The translations under genes were made by a program, and so were the position numbers. The notes beneath the pieces are model-generated. The model was not told the origin of the DNA. It did not search any database and saw only the letters and a list, made by a program, of their open reading frames with translations. Shown piece after piece: positions 55,135 to 63,840 of a stretch of 64,000 nucleotides of DNA. The stretch comes from Bacteroidota bacterium. Lineage in GTDB: Bacteria; Bacteroidota; Bacteroidia; Chitinophagales; Saprospiraceae. Within the stretch, counting starts at the first letter, position 1; each line of letters opens with the position of its first letter. Location of the stretch: contig WGNL01000025.1 in assembly GCA_016124585.1 (NCBI GenBank), positions 1 through 64,000 of the forward strand. The letters are read 5' to 3'.

Positions 55135-55883
55135 TCGTAGAGATTGTTAAATTTTGAGATTTTAAGAAAAGCAAATCACGGAGCGAGTCGAAGTGATAAA
55201 AACATATCATCGAGTAGCATATTTAATTACAAAATCAGGTAACTAGTAATCGTTTTCGGTCACATGGCAAATGGTAACGTATGTATCGCAGTTTCTGTGG
55301 CAGCTCGTGCACCGGCCACTTGTGTTGGGTCTAGCATCATACAGATTACAAGGATAGGTTATTTGTTCCATGCTTCCAAGAAGCCCACCCGACTTTAACA
55401 AATAAAAGTAATGTAGCTAACAAATTTCTGACGCCAAGGCTAGTGCATTCCATTTTTGCTGCCCACCCCGTTCTGGACTGCGATGTCGTGTCACGGGGTC
55501 GCACCCCGTTGCCAACGGGGTGCGACCATTTGCCAACGGGTCGCATCCATTTGCCATTGGGTCGCACCCAATTGCCAACGGGTCGCACCCATTTGTCACA
55601 AGGTCGCACCCAATTGTCAACGGGTCGCACCCATTTGTCACTTTTTTATGATGAGAATTGACTTTAAAGCTATCCGAATAAAATATATTTCAGTTTGTAA
55701 AAAAAATGTTGAGTCGCCTATTGACATGTTGATTTTTTGTAATTTAATTTGTGCAGGCATTGGCAATGTTTTCATAAAAAATCCAACGGAACCGCAAATA
55801 AACCGGTCTGTTCTGTCGAATGGCAGAGGGGCCAGTCTTTTAGAGTTCCCCATTCATTAACCTTTTAATTTTCATTTGAAATC
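55135..55883. other. 749-base gap with tandem repeat
   Basis: No supported gene. Open frames here follow the 21-bp repeat in several phases and are treated as artefacts of it. Outside the repeat (55497-55643) the sequence is A/T-rich with no recognisable promoter or RNA. Confidence 0.6.
55497..55643. repeat. 21-bp tandem repeat, seven units
   Basis: Seven contiguous 21-bp units starting GGTCGCACCC and carrying ATTTGCCAACG-like ends, with substitutions concentrated in the second half (for example TTGTCACAA). Because 21 is a multiple of three, every frame yields heptapeptide repeats such as NGCDPLA, which explains the short open frames. No intervening spacers, so not a CRISPR. Confidence 0.9.
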
Positions 55884-56603
55884 ATGGAACCCGATCTCTT
55901 TTTCCCACCGCCTAGAACAAGCGACAACGCACCGTGGCTCAACAATTTTGTAGTGGTATTGCTGCCTATTTTTGCCGATTACGACATCACGCAAGCCGAG
56001 ATGGATGAATTGGAATTGGACAATACAGCTTTCCAATTTACGGTGACAAGACAAGGTGTTTACGACGATGTTAACGCCGAGTACATCAATACCCGCAACA
56101 TTATCTGGTCGGGTGATACCAACAACCCGAACCTGGCCGCAATTGGCTTCCCAAATCAGCCAGCTGTAGTAGCACCAGTACCTGCATCGGTACGTCCTAA
56201 CCTGTACGCCCGGCTCAAAAGCTTGGTATTCCGTTTGCGCCAGCACCCAAAAATGACAGAAGTAGTGGCCAAGCAACTGGGTATTTTGCCCAAACCGCAA
56301 TCCATTGACCCTTCACCTGATTATCAGCCAAATTTAGGTGGCAGTGTCTATAATGGACAGGCCGTGCTCGATTGCCCCGTGCGTGGTTTTGCGGGTTATG
56401 CCATTTGGCGTGCAGTAGGCGGCAGCAATGATTTTGTTTATCTTGACAAATCGTTGGGCAGGAGCTATACGGACACGACACCATTGCCAGAAGGAGTGAC
56501 AGCACAAATTCAAAGCTATCGGGTAAGGATGTTGGATACCAACAATCAATCAAGCGGACAATGGTCGAACATCGTGACGCTTACGGTGTCAATTGTTATT
56601 TAG
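55884..56603 (+). CDS. Protein of unknown function with Fn3-like tail
   Basis: A 239-residue protein without a signal peptide. I do not recognise the N-terminal 130 residues, which include an acidic helix (DITQAEMDELELD) and a basic helix (RLKSLVFRLRQHPKMTEVVA). Residues about 140-239 look like a fibronectin-III beta-sandwich: VYNGQAVLDCPVRGFAGYAI, WRAVGGSNDFVYLDKSLGRS, YTDTTPLPEGVTAQIQSYRV and QSSGQWSNIVTLTVS. The start ATG follows a long repeat-bearing gap. It stands between divergently arranged minus-strand genes. Phage-tail or polymer-binding proteins can have such tails, but nothing else phage-like is present. Confidence 0.7.
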   Translation: MEPDLFFPPPRTSDNAPWLNNFVVVLLPIFADYDITQAEMDELELDNTAFQFTVTRQGVYDDVNAEYINTRNIIWSGDTNNPNLAAIGFPNQPAVVAPVPASVRPNLYARLKSLVFRLRQHPKMTEVVAKQLGILPKPQSIDPSPDYQPNLGGSVYNGQAVLDCPVRGFAGYAIWRAVGGSNDFVYLDKSLGRSYTDTTPLPEGVTAQIQSYRVRMLDTNNQSSGQWSNIVTLTVSIVI

Positions 56604-56693
56604 ATACTGATTTGGACAGGGGTTTTGGGTTTTCAGGCTTTTGGGGGTAATTCCTTTTCCCACAAGCCTATCACCCAAAATCCTTACTACACC

Positions 56694-58151
56694 TTATGCC
56701 AAAATCCCTTTCACTACTTCTCCCGAAACATCCGTCAGGCGATAGCGTCGGCCTTGGTGCTTAAAGGTCATTTTGGTGTGGTCAAGTCCCAGTTGATTTA
56801 GGATGGTCGCATGGAAATCGTGGATATGCACGGGGTCTTTGGCGATATTATAGCCAAATTCATCCGACTCGCCGTACACCATGCCCGGCTGAATGCCGCC
56901 ACCGGCCATCCAAGCGGAGAAGCAACGGGGATGGTGGTCACGGCCGTATTCTTTGGCATCAAGAGGGCCTTGGCAATAATTGGTGCGGCCAAATTCCCCG
57001 CCCCAAATCACGAGGGTATCGTCCAAGAGGCCCCGTTGTTTCAAATCCATTATCAGTGCGGCGGAGGGCTGGTCGGTCTGCTTGGCCTGCATGCCCATTT
57101 CTTCCACGAGGTTGCCGTGCTGGTCCCAGCCTTGGTGGTATAGCTGGATGAAACGGACGCCTTTTTCCGCCAGCTTTCTTGCCAGCAGGCAGTTGGCGGC
57201 GAAACTGCCCGGCATCAGCACATCGGCACCGTACATTTTCAGGATATGGTCCGGCTCGCCGTTGATGTCCATCACATCTGGCACACTGGTCTGCATCCGG
57301 TACGCCATTTCATACTGTTTTATCCTAGAAACGATTTCAGGGTCGCCCAATTCGTCGTAGCTGTCTTGGTTCAGTTCCGCCAAGTGGTCAAGGAAGCGGC
57401 GGCGGTCGGTGGAGGTCATCCCTTTGGGGTCTTGGAGATAGAGCACGGGGTCTTTGCCGCCCCGCAACAGTACGCCTTGGTGTGAAGAATCGAGAAAACC
57501 TGCCGACCATAGGTGGGCGTAAAGCCCTTGCGAATTGCCGCCCCCTCGGCTGGTCAGCACTACGAAGGCTGGCAGGTTTTCGTTCTCACTCCCTAGCCCA
57601 TAACTCAGCCATGCGCCCATGCTTGGCCTCCCGGCTTGTTGGTGGCCAGTTTGAAAAAAAGTAATGGCAGGGTCATGGTTGATGGCTTCGGTGAAAAGGC
57701 TGTTGACGATGCAAATGTCATCGGCCACCTGCCCAGTATAGGGGAAGAAGTCGCTAATCCAGGCGCCATGTTTGCCGTATTGTTTGAAGTCCACACCCGA
57801 ACCCACCAGTGGGAATTTGGATTGCCCGCTGGTCATGGTAGTAAGGCGCTGGCCCTGGCGCACGCTTTCTGGCAAATCCTGCCCGTGCATTTTGCGGAGC
57901 AGCGGCTTGTAATCAAAAGACTCCAACTGGGAGGGCGCCCCACTCTGAAAGAGGTAGATGACCCGCTTTGCCTTCGGGGCAAAATGCGGCATCCCGGCTG
58001 TGCTGTTTCCTTCATCGTCTTCTTTGTTGCAGGAAAACAAGCCCGGTATCATCAGCGAGCCCAATGCCGCAGAGCCAATGCCCAAGCTCATCCGGGAAAG
58101 GAATGTGCGGCGGTTGATATTTAGTTGGGATTCGAGTATTTGCTTTTCCAT
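56694..58151 (-). CDS. DUF1501 (sulfatase-like) protein
   Basis: A 485-residue protein of the DUF1501 family, related in fold to alkaline phosphatases and sulfatases. The N terminus has a twin-arginine signal (NINRRTFLSRMSLG, Arg14-Arg15) and a lipobox-like GLFSC (Cys41), so export by Tat and lipid anchoring are likely. Family landmarks: YLFQSGAPSQLESFDYKP, FFQTGHQQAGRPSMGAWLSY, LPAFVVLTSRGGG, RFIQLYHQGWDQHGN, DTLVIWGGEFGRTNYCQG and GRDHHPRCFSAWMAGGG. The frame opens to 58331 through a palindromic element, but ATG 58151 gives the signal. DUF1501 genes pair with PSD1/DUF1549 cytochrome genes; the partner is at 58907-61231 on the same strand. Substrate and reaction are unknown. Confidence 0.9.
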   Translation of the reverse strand: MEKQILESQLNINRRTFLSRMSLGIGSAALGSLMIPGLFSCNKEDDEGNSTAGMPHFAPKAKRVIYLFQSGAPSQLESFDYKPLLRKMHGQDLPESVRQGQRLTTMTSGQSKFPLVGSGVDFKQYGKHGAWISDFFPYTGQVADDICIVNSLFTEAINHDPAITFFQTGHQQAGRPSMGAWLSYGLGSENENLPAFVVLTSRGGGNSQGLYAHLWSAGFLDSSHQGVLLRGGKDPVLYLQDPKGMTSTDRRRFLDHLAELNQDSYDELGDPEIVSRIKQYEMAYRMQTSVPDVMDINGEPDHILKMYGADVLMPGSFAANCLLARKLAEKGVRFIQLYHQGWDQHGNLVEEMGMQAKQTDQPSAALIMDLKQRGLLDDTLVIWGGEFGRTNYCQGPLDAKEYGRDHHPRCFSAWMAGGGIQPGMVYGESDEFGYNIAKDPVHIHDFHATILNQLGLDHTKMTFKHQGRRYRLTDVSGEVVKGILA

Positions 58152-58205
58152 CTGAAAAAACTTGTTTCTGATTTCAGGATGTTGTGATTTAGGAATAAGC
58201 TCTCT

Positions 58206-58296
58206 TTGTCGCCGCTTTGTCATTGCCGAAGGCAAACTGTCCACGTCGCTTTTGAATCTTGTCGGTTTGCCTTCGGCAATGACAAAGCGGCGACAA
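58206..58296. repeat. Palindromic dispersed element with 32-nt arms
   Basis: Arms at 58206-58237 and 58265-58296 are exact reverse complements (core GTCGCCGCTTTGTCATTGCC) around a 27-nt spacer. A transcript would form a very stable hairpin. A degenerate copy of one arm lies at 47650. This is typical of REP-like or MITE-like elements. It sits between the CBS gene and DUF1501. Confidence 0.75.
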
Positions 58297-58349
58297 CCTC
58301 GGGACAGCAACATTACGACGGTAATTGACAATTGCGTCTTGTGTCATTT

Positions 58350-58377
58350 TCAATTCTCAATTTTCAATTTTCAATTC
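58350..58377 (+). repeat. TCAATTT heptamer repeat, 4 units
   Basis: Four units (TCAATTC, TCAATTT, TCAATTT, TCAATTC) end four bases before the stop codon of the minus-strand CBS gene. Unlike the copies near 9.1 and 15.9 kb this one is not in front of a start codon. Confidence 0.8.
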
Positions 58378-58381
58378 TCCA

Positions 58382-58816
58382 TTACCGATAAATATAACTG
58401 GTCATGTTCTCGATGATGTCTTGCTGGTGGTTGATGTAGGTGGATACAACATCACCAATGGAAATGAGGCCAAGTAGTTTGCCTTTTTCCATAACTGGCA
58501 AGTGGCGCACCTTCTTCTGGGTCATGATTTCCATGCAATCTTCAATACTGGTGTATGGCTCCACAACGGTCAGGCCGGGATGAGGTGTCATGATTTCATG
58601 GACGTAAGTATCAGCGCTGTACTTGCCTTTCAGCACGATTTTACGGGCATAATCCCGCTCGGTCAGGATACCAACTAATTGGTCGCCATCCATCACCAGT
58701 ACCGAGCCAACGTTGTGTTCTCCCATCACCCGGATGGCCTCGTACACTGTCAAATTAGGTTTTACAGTGAAAATCATGTTTCCCTTTTGGGCCAAAATCT
58801 GTTTTACGGTTTTCAT
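58382..58816 (-). CDS. CBS-domain protein
   Basis: A 144-residue protein made of two CBS motifs, the Bateman module that binds adenine nucleotides. The first covers about residues 15-65 (VYEAIRVMGEHNVGSVLVMD, GILTERDYARKIVLKG), the second about 80-135 (YTSIEDCMEIMTQKKVRHLP, LLGLISIGDVVSTYI). No other domain is present, so it probably senses ATP/AMP or a nucleotide signal and acts on an unknown partner. The ATG is preceded by A/T-rich sequence. It lies between DUF1501 and PSD1 genes on the same strand, and whether it shares their function is not evident. Confidence 0.9.
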   Translation of the reverse strand: MKTVKQILAQKGNMIFTVKPNLTVYEAIRVMGEHNVGSVLVMDGDQLVGILTERDYARKIVLKGKYSADTYVHEIMTPHPGLTVVEPYTSIEDCMEIMTQKKVRHLPVMEKGKLLGLISIGDVVSTYINHQQDIIENMTSYIYR

Positions 58817-58906
58817 CTTTTATATTGTTATTATGGTTGTATTGTTGTATTGCCTTAAGGTAAGTCATGAATAACTATATGACAATTTAACAATACAACA
58901 ATTAAT

Positions 58907-61231
58907 TCATTTACAAATCACCTCATCCATGTTGAACACCAACGCTACGGTCTCCATCAGCGCAGCGGATTCAATTGGGTCTAGGTCTTCATCTATTGGG
59001 CTATCGCCAACTTTAAGTAGCGACTTTGCCAAGTCTGACTTTCCAGATAGCTCCGTTTTCTTTTCGATGAAATGTTTTTCCAAAACCGCCAATTCCCGCT
59101 CAGTAGGCTGACGGGCGGCTACTTGCCGAAAGGCAGATGATAGGCGTTTTGGCAACGAAGCCGCTTTAGTCTTCAACAATTTTTGTGCAATCGTGCGGCT
59201 GGCCTCCAGCATCATGGGGTCGTTCATCAGGTTGAGTGCTTGGAGCGGGGTATTGGTGCGTTGCCGCTTAACGGCGCATACGTCCCGGTAACTGGCATCG
59301 AAAGTCGTAAGGAATGGGTGTGGCAGTGTCCGTTTAAAGATGGTGTACATGGTTCGACGGTAAAGCTTGTCGTCTTTGTCCTGCACATATTTTGTCAGAG
59401 AGCCACGGCCATCACCTGCATTGGTTTCCTCCCAAAGCCCCGCAGGTTGGTATGGGCGAACTGGTGGGCCCCCAATCATTGGGTTGAGCAAACCGCTAGC
59501 CAGTAGCCAAGTGTCCCTGATTTCCTCTGGGGTCATGCGATAGCGGGGCCCACGGCTCACGAGACGGTTCTCAGGGTCACGCTCCAATTTTTCAGGGGAA
59601 GTGGCCGCCAACTGACGATAGGCCGCCGAAGTCACGATTTCCTTTATCAAGCGCTTCATATCCCAACCATTTTCCCGGAAGTCGATGGCCAGCCAATCCA
59701 AAAGTTCGGGATGGGAGGGCAGCTCTCCTTGACTGCCAAAGTTCTCGGTACTTTTCACCAAGCCCATTCCAAAGAAGTGCTGCCAAATTCGATTGACGGC
59801 AACCCTTGCAGTCAATGGATTTTTTTCATCAAACAGCCATTTGGAAAGACCAAGGCGGTTGCAATCAAGGTCGTCCGGGAAAGCAAGTACGGATTTTGGT
59901 GTTCCGAACATAACTTGTTTGCCATGATGGTCGTATTGGCCACGCTTCAAAATATAGGTCTTGTGCAGGGTGTCAGATTCCTGCATAATCATGCTGACAA
60001 TTGTGTCCGGTTGCGAGTGGTTGATAAAACTAAGAAGGCCGTTCAGTTCCTCTTTTGTGGGAACCAAGGTTGGTTGCTCCGCAATGCTAATATTGCTTAC
60101 ATCCCCATAAAATCCTCGTTCGGTATTTTGGTTAAAAAAGGCATAGGTACTGTAATATTCTTCCTGTGAAATGGGGTCGTATTTATGGTCGTGGCATTTG
60201 GCACATTCCATGGTCAAACCAAGAAAAGCGGTCGAAAACAGGTTGGTCTTGTCGGCAATGTATTCCACTCGGTATTCTTCTTCAATAACGCCCCCTTCTT
60301 GCGTGATTTTATGGTTTCGGCAAAAACCAGTGGCAAGGATTTGTTCCTTGTTGGCGTTGGGCAGCAAGTCTCCAGCCAACTGCCAGGTCACGAATTGGTC
60401 ATAGGGCAGGTTTTCATTGTAGGCATGGATGACCCAATCCCGCCAAGGCCATTGAGAACGATAGCTGTCGTCTTGGTAGCCATGAGAGTCGGCGTAACGT
60501 GCGACATCGAGCCACTGAGCGGCTTGGTGTTCCCCGTAACTGGGCATTGCAAGCAAGGTGTCCACCATTTTTTCAAAAGCATCGGCGGATTCATCACCGA
60601 GGAAGCGGTCGAGCAGGGCAGGGGAGGGCGGTAACCCTGTGATGTCGTAGCTCGCCCGACGAAGCAATCGTTCTTTGTCGGCTTCGGGGTTCGGTTTGAG
60701 TCCTTTGCTTTCAAGCTTTTGCAGAATAAAAAAATCAATGCTGCTCCGGGCCCATGCCTTGTTTTTTATTTTCGGTAAATCGGGCTTGGTAGGCGGTATG
60801 AAAGCCCAATGCTGCTTGTACTTGGCCCCCTGTTCTATCCATTTCTTAATCAGGGCTTTTTCAAATTCGGTGAGGGACAGGTTGCTCTCTGGTGGAGGCA
60901 TCATCTCTTCGGGGTCATTATTCATGATGCGGAGGTAGAGTTCGCTTTGCTCCGGTTTACCCGGCACAATGATATGCCGTGTGGAGTCCTCCTTTAGCGT
61001 TTTGAAAAAACCAGCCTCAGTGTTCAAGCCGAGTTCGTGTTCTTGTTTGGCCTTGTCAGGTCCATGGCATTTGAAGCAACGGTCAGAGATAATGGGTTTG
61101 ATATGGTAGTTGAAGTCAACGATATTAGGAAGTCCAGCAGTTTTTTCACGGGCAAAAAATGCGGGAAACAGAAATACAGATGCTAAGATAATCCCACCAA
61201 TGCCCAGCATTAATTTTGTGGATGACTTCAT
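58907..61231 (-). CDS. PSD1/DUF1549-DUF1553 cytochrome-c-domain protein
   Basis: A 774-residue protein with signal peptide/anchor (hydrophobic residues 8-26), then a planctomycete-type cytochrome c domain with the haem motif CFKCH (Cys52, Cys55, His56). DUF1549 (PSCyt2) follows, with ARSSIDFFILQKLESKGLKP, LDVARYADSHGYQDDSYRSQ and ATGFCRNHKITQEGGVIEEE. It contains a second CxxCH-like CAKCHDHKYDP. DUF1553 (PSD1) contains NPLTARVAVNRIWQHFFGMG, RDTWLLASGLLNPMIGGPPV and QRTNTPLQALNLMNDPMML. These proteins are paired with DUF1501 proteins and are thought to degrade polymeric or sulfated carbohydrate in the periplasm, though the reaction is not proven. It is separated from DUF1501 by the CBS gene, which is unusual. 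Confidence 0.92.
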   Translation of the reverse strand: MKSSTKLMLGIGGIILASVFLFPAFFAREKTAGLPNIVDFNYHIKPIISDRCFKCHGPDKAKQEHELGLNTEAGFFKTLKEDSTRHIIVPGKPEQSELYLRIMNNDPEEMMPPPESNLSLTEFEKALIKKWIEQGAKYKQHWAFIPPTKPDLPKIKNKAWARSSIDFFILQKLESKGLKPNPEADKERLLRRASYDITGLPPSPALLDRFLGDESADAFEKMVDTLLAMPSYGEHQAAQWLDVARYADSHGYQDDSYRSQWPWRDWVIHAYNENLPYDQFVTWQLAGDLLPNANKEQILATGFCRNHKITQEGGVIEEEYRVEYIADKTNLFSTAFLGLTMECAKCHDHKYDPISQEEYYSTYAFFNQNTERGFYGDVSNISIAEQPTLVPTKEELNGLLSFINHSQPDTIVSMIMQESDTLHKTYILKRGQYDHHGKQVMFGTPKSVLAFPDDLDCNRLGLSKWLFDEKNPLTARVAVNRIWQHFFGMGLVKSTENFGSQGELPSHPELLDWLAIDFRENGWDMKRLIKEIVTSAAYRQLAATSPEKLERDPENRLVSRGPRYRMTPEEIRDTWLLASGLLNPMIGGPPVRPYQPAGLWEETNAGDGRGSLTKYVQDKDDKLYRRTMYTIFKRTLPHPFLTTFDASYRDVCAVKRQRTNTPLQALNLMNDPMMLEASRTIAQKLLKTKAASLPKRLSSAFRQVAARQPTERELAVLEKHFIEKKTELSGKSDLAKSLLKVGDSPIDEDLDPIESAALMETVALVFNMDEVICK

Positions 61232-61881
61232 AAAGGCTTTAAATGATTGGTAATTCGAGGGCCTAAGGTAGGAAAATATTTCTAGGAAATGAAAAGGGGC
61301 TTTTGCTGGTTTTTCAAGAAAATCTGCACAATCTCACCCTATATCTGTAGTTCGTCATTTTTAGTTTTTTACCATTTTTCTAACTTCCATATTTACGTTC
61401 ACTTTTGAAGGGTTGCAAAAGTTGCTATGTTTTCAAGCGGTTCGTTCTGATTCACATAGGTGTAAATTCCTTGAACGTTCTAAAACCTGCCATAAACATC
61501 AAATTGACTATTGCCCGGTTTTGTGAGGAAAGCATTCACTTGAATTTTTAGGAACAAAAGTTCAAGTTATTGCAGGCAAAAACTAGCATTCAAGTTCCCT
61601 AGGATTTGTAACCTGAAATCAAGTCCAATAAAATTGATAATAATTTGATTTAAAGAAAATAGGTTGAAAAAAATGGGTAGATAAGGACTATTTGGATTAG
61701 AGTCCTTATCCGGGCGCATTAGTAATTTACTAATGCGTTCTATTTTAGGATAGAAGATTTTAGCATTTAGTATCAGCTTCAGCTTTTGTTAAGCGATAAT
61801 TTTATGAGATTACTATTCGAGATTAGCTCTGTTAAAGAAGGCGCACTAGAAAAAATCTAGTGCGCTTTTACTTTTGTCAAG
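61232..61881. other. 650-base gap with structured segment
   Basis: No gene supported. Left part is A/T-rich with several CTTGAA/TTCAAG motifs (around 61470, 61540, 61568 and 61600) that could be operator half-sites. Between 61681 and 61737 are two hairpins: ATAAGGACT/AGTCCTTAT (loop 11) and CGCATTAGTAA/TTACTAATGCG. The terminator at 61841 follows. Confidence 0.6.
61841..61865 (-). terminator. Terminator after FMN glutamate-synthase-like gene
   Basis: A 10-bp stem GCGCACTAGA/TCTAGTGCGC with a five-A loop, about 17 bases past the minus-strand stop. The tail on the minus strand is CTTCTTT, only moderately T-rich. A plus-direction T run (TTTTACTTTT) also follows, so it may work in both directions. 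Confidence 0.7.
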
Positions 61882-63468
61882 TCAGAATTTTTCTGTGGAT
61901 GCCTCTTCCATTTCTTTAGACCAATTAGATGGGATTGTGTGCGCATCCAACAAGCAGCCAGTCGGCAGGTAGGGGTAAAGCTCATCAAACCTTCGGACTT
62001 CGCTCATATTCACCCGACGATAGACATGTGCCCTTTTTATCAGGCTCGGCTCCGTTAGGCCGGCAGCCCCCATCAGTTCTACGAATGAATGGACGGTCAA
62101 ATCATGGTAATTGGCGACCCGTACTTTCTTTTCTTTTACCACTAGTCCGTGCGTAAGTTCAGGGTCTTGTGTCGCTACACCGGTTGGGCAGGTATTTAAG
62201 TTGCATTCCAGGGCTTGGATACAGCCCAAAGCAAGCATCATGGCACGGGCTGAATTGCAGGTATCTGCTCCAAGTGCCATAGCCCGGAAGAGGTGGAACC
62301 CGGTGAGAATTTTGCCGGAGGCAATCACCCGAATGTCCTTTTTTAGGTCAAACCCTTGCAAAGCGTCACAAACGAAAGCCAAACCATCCAAGAATGGCAT
62401 TCCCACTGAGTTTGAAAACTCCAATGGGGCTGCGCCAGTGCCACCTTCACCACCATCAACAGTGATGAAATCTGGTTGAATGCCCGTTTCGACCATTGCC
62501 TTGCAAATGCCTAAGAACTCGCTCTTTTTGCCCACACAAAGTTTGAAACCAATGGGTTTTCCCCCCGAAAGTTCCTGCATTTGTTTTACCAATTTTAGCA
62601 AGCCAATTGGAGAGTTGAATGCAGAATGAGCTGGAGGGGACAGTACTTCTGTGCCGGGTTCTACACCTCTAATTTCTGCTATTTCCGGAGTGTTCTTTTT
62701 GGCAGGCAGAATGCCGCCGTGCCCAGGCTTTGCGCCTTGTGAGAGTTTAATTTCCACCATTTTTACATTGGGTGTTGCCACCCTTTTTGTAAATGCTTCA
62801 GGTGAAAAATGCCCATCCAAAGTTCGGCAACCAAAATAGCCAGTGCCAACTTGGTATATCAAATCGCCACCTTCGGCTAGGTGGTGTGGGCTGATGCCGC
62901 CTTCCCCGGTATTGTGGGCAAAGCCGCCAATTTTTGCGCCGCCGTTTAGTGCCAGTATTGCTTTGTCGCTCAATGAGCCAAATGACATGGCGGAAACATT
63001 CAGCACGCTCGCTGAATAGGGTTGTTGGCAATTCTTGTTGCCGAAAACTACCCTTGGTGCATAATCCAATTCATGCCCAGACAGTGCTGCAATGGAATGG
63101 TTCACCCATTCGTAACCTTCTGCATACACATCGAGCTGGGTGCCAAATGGGGTCGTGTCTACCTCTTTTTTTGCCCTTGAATAAACCACCGCTCTGAAAA
63201 TCCTGCTAATGGGTGCCCCGTTCGTATCCGATTCAATAAAATACTGGTAAATCTTTGGGCGCAGCTCTTCCATGATGTACCTGCCTCTTCCCAGTACTGG
63301 GAAATTGCGCATGATGGCGTGTTTTGCCTGAAACATATCATAGAAGCCCAACAACAAGATGGGGATCAGCACCCAGAGTACATGAAAAAAAGGCGGCCAA
63401 AAAAAATAGCCGACAATACCGACAATCAACAAGGATAAAAGTGTGAAGACTAGGAAATCGTTGCGCAT
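61882..63468 (-). CDS. FMN-binding glutamate-synthase-family protein
   Basis: A 528-residue protein. Two N-terminal membrane helices (about residues 5-45, FTLLSLLIVGIVGYFF then LWVLIPILLLGFYDMF) precede a glutamate-synthase alpha/beta-barrel domain. FMN-site and catalytic segments are visible (SVLNVSAMSFGSLSDKAILA, LSQGAKPGHGGILPAKKN, FITVDGGEGGTGAAP). The iron-sulphur cysteines appear in GCIQALECNLNTCPTG. It lacks the glutaminase domain of GltB, so it is a shorter membrane-linked relative whose reaction is not settled. The frame starts with a TTG at 63489, but ATG 63468 is chosen. It is divergent from a glutamine synthetase gene, with 372 bases between, which suggests a nitrogen link. Confidence 0.88.
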   Translation of the reverse strand: MRNDFLVFTLLSLLIVGIVGYFFWPPFFHVLWVLIPILLLGFYDMFQAKHAIMRNFPVLGRGRYIMEELRPKIYQYFIESDTNGAPISRIFRAVVYSRAKKEVDTTPFGTQLDVYAEGYEWVNHSIAALSGHELDYAPRVVFGNKNCQQPYSASVLNVSAMSFGSLSDKAILALNGGAKIGGFAHNTGEGGISPHHLAEGGDLIYQVGTGYFGCRTLDGHFSPEAFTKRVATPNVKMVEIKLSQGAKPGHGGILPAKKNTPEIAEIRGVEPGTEVLSPPAHSAFNSPIGLLKLVKQMQELSGGKPIGFKLCVGKKSEFLGICKAMVETGIQPDFITVDGGEGGTGAAPLEFSNSVGMPFLDGLAFVCDALQGFDLKKDIRVIASGKILTGFHLFRAMALGADTCNSARAMMLALGCIQALECNLNTCPTGVATQDPELTHGLVVKEKKVRVANYHDLTVHSFVELMGAAGLTEPSLIKRAHVYRRVNMSEVRRFDELYPYLPTGCLLDAHTIPSNWSKEMEEASTEKF

Positions 63469-63769
63469 GATTTGGGAATTTTTATTCAATTGAGAACGGA
63501 GGAAAAAAGCATAAGCAGACTAAAACAAAACCTTTTCGGTTTCTTCACAGCAAATACAAGCAAATTTTTCAACTGTAATTCTTAACAAGAACCAAAGGAA
63601 GGATTTTTCATGTATTTTCAATAGAAATGAAGTGTTGAGTGAAGTTTGTGGCAAATATGGATTTAAGCTGATTTCAAACAAAAATTGGAATACCCCCTAA
63701 AAATTGTTGTAGTTATCCCTGAAAACCTAATTTTTTTCTACTAAACCCTATTTTTTTTGGGGGTAGCGT

Positions 63770-63799
63770 TTTGGGTAAGGTATTTTGATTCTACCTTTG
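63770..63799 (+). promoter_or_regulatory. Promoter of glutamine synthetase gene
   Basis: TTTG at 63770-63773 (-33) and TACCTTTG at 63792-63799 (-7, TAnnTTTG) are separated by 18 bases, close to the Bacteroidota norm. The start codon is 41 bases downstream. The rest of the gap (63469-63769) is A/T-rich with no gene. Confidence 0.65.
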
Positions 63800-63840
63800 C
63801 CCCTGATTTTTTTGAAACAATTAAAAATAAAAATCCAACA

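Noticed and set aside
55497-55643. Possible CRISPR array
   Set aside because: Units are contiguous 21-mers without unique spacers, and no cas genes are near.
55417-55661. Short open frames (60-140 codons) on both strands across the 21-bp repeat
   Set aside because: All frames are open only because the unit is 21 bp without stops. No signal peptide or family resemblance, so treated as repeat artefacts.
58152-58331. N-terminal extension of the DUF1501 reading frame
   Set aside because: The extension would be translated from the palindromic element; the internal ATG gives a clear twin-arginine signal.
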